From contig NC_088296.1 in the NCBI RefSeq assembly GCF_032854445.1, forward strand, positions 7,179,435-7,243,434: a DNA stretch of 64,000 nt, given 5' to 3'. Origin of the DNA: Liolophura sinensis (lineage: Eukaryota; Mollusca; Polyplacophora; Chitonida; Chitonidae). A program made the translations under genes and the position numbers. Below, in pieces: positions 57,701 through 64,000 of this stretch (positions are counted from its first letter, which is position 1; each line of letters opens with the position of its first letter). The notes under the pieces were generated by a model. It saw nothing but the letters and a program-made list of their open reading frames with translations. It was not told the DNA's origin and ran no database searches.

Positions 57701-59169
57701 ACCCCTCAGTGTGTTGACCTGTGATATTTAACACATTACTGATAGCAGAATATATTTCAACTTTCTTAATTATTAATGAAACAAGTATCCAAGTTAAAAC
57801 TGAGTATTACTTACTAGACTCAAATGTAGTCAAACATGTATTTCAAAGGGAAAAACACCCCCCATATCTGTTTCATTATTAATATTAAAGGGTTTCCATC
57901 TATGTATAAAGAAATAATTGTTGATCTAGATATATTTCCTCACTTGATATAAGTTTGCTTTTAATATTTAAATATATTAACTGTCTTTTAAAAAATATAT
58001 TAGAGAAACTTCAATAGTTAGAAGATTCCAATACTTCTTTATTACTAATAATTCTGATGGATTAAATAGTCTTTTGAACATAGTGGTAAAAGAATGTCAC
58101 TTGGTAAGCTATGTGTGGCGAGTTACCTCCCTTACTAGAGGACGGCTTCGGTAGCTGGTCACTCCACGAATGACAACAGGTCTACCATAGCTTCATAGTG
58201 AGTTTTGTGTTCAAATGTGCCATAACTGATAACTAAAACCAAGTATCGGATAGAGGAAGGTATTGTTCTTGTTGTAGGTAATAAGTTTCAAACAAATTAG
58301 AGCGCTAAATGTGTGTATTTTAACGCATTATTCGGCCTATGTCGTACCCGTCAGTTATTTATATATCCAGTTCTTGTCGAAGCACAACTCTTTTAAACTG
58401 GCTGAAAATGACAGAGAGCAGTGTATAAATTACATTCGTGTCAGCAGTATATGTTATTTTATTCCAAGAGATTGTGTGGAGAAAGTAAAACCACGGTATG
58501 TATACAAGTATTTACACCTCAGCCTTACAGTGTGTGTTTATGGTGTGCTGTTGTTTATACTGCTTCTGTTGTGTATTTGCAGAGCCGACGCTGAGATTCA
58601 CAGAGACAGACGACAGTGAGCTGAGAATTACTGACAGCGGCTGTATAGTAGAGGGTAAGGACTTGTCCCAGGGGAGGTGGTGGAGAGCTGTGACAGACGG
58701 GCGTTACCAGACGGGCAGGTACTACTGGGAGATACACATCACCTGTTCACATCGCTGTTACTGTTACTGTTGTGTAGGAGTGAGACAGGAGAGGTGTGGT
58801 GTGAGTGGGGAGACAGACGCTGGCCGTAACACCTGGTATATTTGGATGGACTACAGTGGTGATGAGGTCTTGTGTTATAGTCACAGTGGTGGTGGTGATG
58901 ATGAGATCAGACCTGACTATCGACAATGGAGACGTTACACACGACCTCATCACCTGGGTGTGTACCTGGACTGTGATGACCACACACTGACAGTCCTGGA
59001 CTGTGACAACAACCAGGTAATGTACACTGTCAGTGATGTTGTCGTCACAGAGCCTCTCGTGCCATGGGTTGAGTTTTATGTCTGGTCTGGATCTGTGTCT
59101 GCTCGTCTGGTAACGGGTGACTCTGCAACTCTGCCTCCAGTTCTCTGTGATATGATAAGCACTTCCTGA
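51063..59169 (+). CDS. TRIM gene C: intact RING, B-box 1, B-box 2, coiled coil, SPRY
   Basis: Predicted TRIM-family E3 ubiquitin ligase, 579 residues. Coding exons 51063-51728, 52134-52229, 52970-53200, 53444-53466, 53725-53861, 58583-59169 sum to 1740 bp and keep one frame across GT-AG junctions. RING C3HC4 about residues 14-70 (CSICMETF, CQHSFCKKC, CPVC), B-box 1 about 110-150 (CSLC, CTIC, CQEC), B-box 2 about 180-209 (CARH, MYCVPC, CLGC, EHPEH), coiled coil about 223-380, SPRY to the C terminus. The ATG is preceded by acceptor CCCTCACAG at 51006. TRIM proteins oligomerise through the coiled coil, and SPRY recognises the target, often in antiviral or inflammatory signalling; role here is inferred. 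No signal peptide or membrane segment, so intracellular. Orthology to a named TRIM is not claimed. Confidence 0.88.
52134..52229 (+). CDS. gene C coding exon 2 (96 bp)
   Basis: Acceptor CCATTACAG, 32 codons (SELEKVLQETKESLAGVM then RLHNKIQ), donor CAG/GTTGGT, phase 0. Confidence 0.85.
52970..53200 (+). CDS. gene C coding exon 3 (231 bp)
   Basis: Acceptor GTTCGGCAG, 77 codons (ENQELHTQEVEKAYC to DVEFLQ), donor CAG/GTAAGT. Coiled-coil core. Confidence 0.87.
53444..53466 (+). CDS. gene C coding exon 4 (23 bp micro-exon)
   Basis: Acceptor TTTGTTGACAG, encodes GSTGFTK plus two bases, donor AAAAC/GTATGT. The last base is C here and G in gene B, changing the junction codon from Arg to Thr. Confidence 0.8.
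53725..53861 (+). CDS. gene C coding exon 5 (linker)
   Basis: Acceptor CTTCTCACAG, IDDQLNDIRADLEKHEVSKQ, donor ACAA/GTAAGT in phase 1. Three bases shorter than gene B (KERALVT for KERRDLVT). Confidence 0.82.
53946..54028 (-). mobile_element. SINE-2 3'-end fragment, gene C intron
   Basis: Same as 25131-25213. Confidence 0.7.
54210..56890 (+). repeat. 43-bp minisatellite, unit 2 (about 62 copies)
   Basis: Same monomer as 25390-26470 but more than twice as long. A block of about 20 monomers is itself duplicated: the marker GGGCAATACAAG occurs at 54725 and 55583, 858 bp apart, with matching variants such as AGAAAATCATG following both. Confidence 0.92.
56890..57390 (+). repeat. 42-bp minisatellite, unit 2 (about 12 copies)
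   Basis: Same monomer as 26560-28165, about one third as long and without the 126-bp block. ORFs through it are artefacts of the 42-bp period. Confidence 0.9.
57391..58582 (+). other. gene C intron, SPRY-proximal part
   Basis: Collinear with 28166-29282. No gene or element recognised. Ends in acceptor GTATTTGCAG. Confidence 0.5.
58583..59169 (+). CDS. gene C coding exon 6 (SPRY)
   Basis: Completes the phase-1 codon and reads PTLRFTETDDSELRITDSG, YQTGRYYWEIHITC, LGVYLDCDDHTLTVLDCDNN to TGA at 59167-59169. Relative to A and B it carries two extra residues in the CYCYCCVGV turn and a longer SHSGGGDDEIR loop, both from short in-frame repeats (TGTTAC; GGT/GAT). Confidence 0.88.
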
Positions 59170-61250
59170 CCATCGGGTAATTATTCATTACATCTTTTAT
59201 AGTTTGTTGAAATAGACTTTGATTAGGTTTTTTTTTTAACAAACTGACCAATTTGCGTATAGATGTTTTAGTTAATTCATCAGTGTGGCTAATTCAGTAT
59301 GTTTAGTTTCCTCTGCAAAGTGGTCAGTGATCTGTCACAAGCTTACAACTTGGTGTAGTTATACACAGTCTGTCTGACTTCTCCTGAACATCAGTGTCAG
59401 TTTTCTTCCAGACAAAATACATGTAGATAATGACTAGGTAGTTTTATTTTTAGTAATGGTGACTTGTAAATCAGCATAATCAAGAGTGTCACTGAGCAAA
59501 ACAGGTCACGGTTTATACATGGTATTACATATAGTCAACATGGTACATGTAGTAATTCTTGTTGTGTTATGTAACTTTAGTTTCGAAGAAAAAAAAATGA
59601 GAGATATGTCCTTTACCCCTTTAGGTTAGACGCGAACATTGATTTTCCTGAATACTTATGTAGCAAATCTTCAACTTCTGCAATATATATATACCCTAAC
59701 TTTCACGTGGTACCTTGCCATACCTCCACATGTAGCTTGCACTTTTGTCAACAACATTCTCAGCTACCATTTTGTTTTTTTTGTTTAGCTTTAGTGGCTG
59801 AAAGTGAAGTCATAACATTTTCTTATCTTGGTAACCTCTAGAGAGGTGGGTAATATTTGTTTATTGATTTATTTTTTTATTTATTTGATTGGTGTTTTAC
59901 GCCGTACTCAAGAATATTTCACTTATACGATGGCGGCCAGCATTATGGTGGGAGGAAACGGGGCAGAGACCGGGTGAAACCCACGACCATCGGCAGGTTT
60001 CTTACAGACCGTCCTATATACAGAGGTGGGTAATAACACTGAGTTAAAAGTTTTCTGTTCTATCCAAATAAAATTCGGATGTTTGATGCAATGTAGCACA
60101 GCAGAAATTTATAGTGTATGAACAACTTAAATGCCTCTGTGTCAGGTTTATCCAGTCAGTCCTCCGACTTCAGCTCGGAAGCAAATCTTGGACCCATTTT
60201 CCCGAATTTCACACCTATGTAACCTATAAATAGGACAAAGATAATTTTTTGTTAGTAATATCTTTATATGAACTTGGCACTAAAACCAAAATCTTATACG
60301 GCTAATGGCAGAAATCAAATTTCACGGCTGTGGGTAGTGGCTCACCTGGGTTGATAGTCTACACGTAAGTGTCTGGGATAGGATGTTTTGTAGAGAACGG
60401 GGTTTAAATTTCTTTTCTGTCCGAAAGAAAATCTGCAGAAATGAACATGTACCCTGTATTTCCTTAAAATGTAACACTTGTTGTCATTAGATGCTAAAAT
60501 TTTACCACTTCTCTCCAGATGTGCAGAAGATATGTAATAATTGCTAGGCCTATCTCCACTTGTACCTGTAGAAATGGCTTAAAATTCTAAACAAATTTTT
60601 ATTATTAATTGCACAAACAGCGCATTTAATCAAATTTCCTCAAAGATAAGAAGTAGATTAACTTTCAGTCCTATTTTAAAACACAGCATTAGCATATTTA
60701 ATGTTATAAAGTCACTTTGCATTTAACAAAATTGCAATACATACTTGTGCATTGCCATACTAAATGTCATACATGTATGTAGGTGTTTCAAAGTAGCTGA
60801 TAACAATAACTGGCTACGTTTATCTGTATACATCCTGAAACAGTTCTGATTAAATAAATGCAATCTTACACTCACCTGTGTAAATGAAATTTGGAAATAT
60901 AAGCCTTATAAGTGTGAGGGAGGATTTTTGCATAAATAGCCGGATTGGGGCTGGGGTGGTGTGTACTCAAAAATTAGTCCAGTTAACATAAGACACCCAC
61001 AACATGGCCCATGGCTTCTGCTGGCACACGTCATTGTCGCAAATTTGGAACAATTTTTTAAATGGCGATAAAATGTGAAAAAATACGAATGTTTTTGGTG
61101 ACAAATTTATTCACTTAAGAAAAGTATACAAAGTTATGCAAAATCTACAATGAGAGTTTTTTGAGGTTTTTAGCAGATTTTTGCAATTTTTCTAATGAAA
61201 ATAATCCACTTACTTTCATTTCAAACGGCTTCATCTCGGCGAAACAACAC
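59170..61250 (+). other. 3' flank of gene C, third copy, partly replaced
   Basis: Homologous to the A and B flanks at 59170-59840 and about 60960-61250. Between them is a SINE and sequence (60036-60890) not found in the other flanks. The triple-hairpin element is not preserved. Confidence 0.5.
59856..60021 (-). mobile_element. truncated SINE-1, gene C flank only
   Basis: Tail TTTATTTATTTGATTGGTG, body TTTTACGCCGTACTCAAGAA and CATTATGGTGGGAGGAAAC. A 14-bp target duplication AGAGGTGGGTAATA lies at 59842-59855 and 60022-60035. Absent from the A and B flanks. Confidence 0.87.
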
Positions 61251-63515
61251 AGTTTTATGGCGATTACTTGATGGATCCTGTATTGTTGCAAGTTGACTGA
61301 CATTAATTTTCAGTAAGGAATGAGAATCATGGCATTTTGGGGGATGCCTTTCGCCGCCAATATTAGAAAAAAAGGAATCAAGGGAGATAAATCAAGGTAG
61401 CGTTTCACCTGTAAATGAAGTTACCTCCCATGAAAAATTTAAACTTTTCCACTTAATAAACTATTTTTTTGTTTGGATCCGCAATAAATTAAATGTTTCA
61501 GAATATGTGCCATTACATAAATGTGTACGACGTCTGGTTTTCTTCTGTCAGACTGTATTACTCCAATGTACTGATCATAATGTTGAATTGAAATGAACTG
61601 AATTTACAAATTTATTTCGTAACAAATTTTTCTGATAGAAGAAATTACATTTTACTAGGATCCTACAGACAGGTTGAAAAACGGATTGATTTTTTTTTTC
61701 AAAAAGAAAAAAACAGAACAAACAAACACATGCTGCCAAGCATTGGTCTATTATTTTGAGGGCAATTGTTCTAAATGTAACGTTTGATAAACTCCAGATA
61801 TAGCTGGAACAGACCAAACTGATTCTAGCAGCTACACCAAAGCAGACAAAAACCAATTACAGATGGAGACCTACAAAAATCATGGATATGGCTTCCATTC
61901 AATGAGATGATGATCACAAGAGATTAAGTCAAGGCTGATGAGGAAGTATGGCTAAAGAAAAACAGCATTTGCTACAAAATCTGATGAGTGGCTAAAAAGT
62001 GACCGGCTAAAAAAGATACTGACCCAGAGGAAGCCCTGCTGACCTTATCACAATAAAGGTGATTAGGCGAAATTGGGTTTTTTGGGATTTTCTACTGTTT
62101 TTCTATACACTTTAGATGTTTGTATGTGCTCACACTTTACAAATTCAGACCCAGGAAGTATCAGTCAGTGCATAATAGGGTTCTTTTTCCACAGCCTGGA
62201 ATATGCACATTGTTAAGGGCAGACATTTTTGAATAAGCAGGGACAAATATCCATATAGCCATACTCTGTGGTTGGTGAATATTTGCACACTGAATGGCAA
62301 GTGTGTATTGGGTGAGACAGAGGCTTATATTTATTTTGTAAACATTTGTGTTGACAAAATAAAAAACATTTGTAATTTTGTAGTTTTGTTTGAAGTAAAA
62401 TGTTTGAATCAGATCTGTTATTTTAAAAGTTTAAAAAATCGGCAAAGGTGTACCCCAGGTACATGATCACTTAATTATATTCAAAACCTTTCAAGGTTTC
62501 TGAGGTGAACCTTAGGTACATCGTCTAACATGTCCAAGTGTTGCTATTTTTCAAAGCTACTAAGGTGCATTTGAGGTATATTATCTCATATGCAAATACT
62601 GTTTTATGCTCTTTAGGTATACCTGAGGTATAGACATATGGCTGTTGTGAACTGGAGGTACAGTACACCTCAGATAATACAGATGGGGTGTACATCTCCT
62701 CTATACCTCACACCCCAGTTTCACCTCATTTATACCTTGCACTGAAGCGTTCACCTCATGTCTGTAAAGGATATAACCTGTCAGTTAAAGTTGTCTTTTT
62801 CAGCGTAACCCAACAGACTCTCCAATAAAGCGCCCTACTTCAACGGTCTTTTTTCTATTTTAATAGAAGTTTGTTTAGACAGATTACAAACAATTTTTTT
62901 TTTGTATTGACCTATCCTGTAAGGTATGGCTAATCCTATGTCCAAAAAAGCATGTTTGGTTAGTTTGCCAGTTCGGCGCAATGTTCCAGGAGCCTCTCAT
63001 CAATGCTGGGTTCCTCTCCAGCCATACGAGGGAAGGTTTTGCATCAACCTGCGGATGGTTATGTGTTTCTCCTGCGCTCTGCTCAGTTTCCTCCCACCAT
63101 AATGCTGGCAGCTGTCGGATATCATTGTTTCCTGTATGTTCAGCTATTTTTTATTTTTATTTTGTTTATTGAACCTTTAAGAGAGGAAACCCAGCACAAG
63201 TACCTGGCCATAGTTTGATTAAATACTTGAAAAGTGTTATGTATTAGAGTATAAACATGTCACATGTTTACAATATTAAACATTTTGTGAAGTTTATCAG
63301 CTGCCGGCACTCAATATAAACGTGTGTTTACTGGAATATGCCTTTTTCTTAATATATATCCACCCCATTATTATGTAAATATCTGAGGTGTTTACCATAA
63401 TAAACATATCTTTTTATCTCTTACTAGACATATTTATTTCATGAATGAAAATCAATAGGTGTTTCAGAAGTGTAACAGAAATGTGTTTACAAATTAAACG
63501 CTTTTTTAGTATGTA
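61251..63515 (+). other. about 2.3-kb segment absent from the A and B flanks
   Basis: Homology to 2085 onward resumes only at about 63520 (GAGGAAGGATGATAAGCATT). Inside: an AGGT-motif inverted cluster (62445-62770), a SINE-1 fragment (62965-63125) and a GTTTAC-motif cluster (63250-63490). No coding sequence recognised. Confidence 0.55.
62965..63125 (+). mobile_element. SINE-1 fragment
   Basis: CCAGGAGCCTCTCATCAATG, GGTTCCTCTCCAGCCATACG, TTTCCTCCCACCATAATGCT, GGCAGCTGTCG; it lacks both head and tail. Confidence 0.78.
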
Positions 63516-64000
63516 AGAAAAATGAGGAAGGATGATAAGCATTTATATAATAAATTATAAATATTTCCTTTCCACGAGATTTCCATGTAAGTGCTGTTAT
63601 GTTAGATAATATGCATCAATATTGTATTCACTGCCCAGGTAGATCCATATCCTGTAAGTATTACACCGTGTCTGGTGATTATATGTGATGGCATTGTGAT
63701 AATTTCGCCCAGTGCAAGTCATATGTTTTAGCTGTATTAGATGCTTTTCTTAATACATGTACATACATTGATTAGATGTATGCAGTGTGTCAGTTGTTTA
63801 AGGATACAGATTGTGTTTGGTTTGGTTGTGCTTAGCCCGGTGAACTGATAGGTGTATAGTGTTCATACTGCTTTTCTTTGGTTTTTTCTTTTTTAAATTT
63901 TAATGCAAGCAATCCTGTCCACAATTTTTCTTTCAAGAACCTGATTAGTTTGTGTTGTGCATGTACTTAGCGCTAATTCTCTTTTATTGCATACATGTAT
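63516..64000 (+). other. continuation of the third 3' flank
   Basis: Collinear with 2088-2575 and 31425-31920. No feature recognised. Confidence 0.5.

Noticed and set aside
61575-61856. 93-codon - strand ORF
   Set aside because: AT-rich, no domain, present once only, no splice or start context supporting it.

Overview
The window is animal nuclear DNA, most likely from a marine mollusc and probably a bivalve. Reasons: spliced genes with GT-AG introns, two tRNA-headed SINE families of the type common in molluscs, decayed Tc1/mariner and Jockey-like elements, and frequent ACATGTA-type words. I cannot name the species.

The backbone is a tandem array of TRIM-type genes (RING, two B-boxes, coiled coil, SPRY), all on the + strand and repeating every 29.0-29.7 kb. 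Gene A contributes only its last SPRY exon (1-522). Gene B runs from 22027 to about 29.9 kb and is broken inside its SPRY exon. Gene C (51063-59169) looks intact: six coding exons joining in frame to 579 codons. After gene C comes a third copy of the downstream flank, to the window end.

Each unit has the same order. (1) SPRY exon and 3' flank, with a triple-hairpin element. (2) A 64-bp minisatellite. (3) A very well conserved tract with a perfect CRE, followed by a SINE. (4) An AT-rich degenerate tandem repeat. (5) A decayed gene of unknown family, interrupted by a two-SINE insertion. (6) A Tc1/mariner corpse. (7) Three diverged copies (a, b, c) of a promoter-like module, each with a short leader exon that ends, where intact, at a GTCGACAG/GT splice donor; a Jockey-like RT fossil lies between a and b. 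(8) The RING/B-box exon, three short coiled-coil exons and a linker exon. (9) A large intron filled with 42/43-bp minisatellites. (10) The SPRY exon.

My reading is that modules a-c are alternative first exons of the TRIM gene downstream of them, that the RING-B-box-coiled-coil part encodes a ubiquitin ligase scaffold, and that the SPRY exon is the fast-changing recognition part. The minisatellite intron just before the SPRY exon and the indels in the SPRY loops would suit diversification of that exon. The two full units differ by clean insertions and deletions: an LTR-type element only in B, about 390 bp and about 1.25 kb present only in the C unit, a leader exon lost in the C unit, and reciprocal expansion of the minisatellites. 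Immune function is inferred from the family, not shown by sequence.
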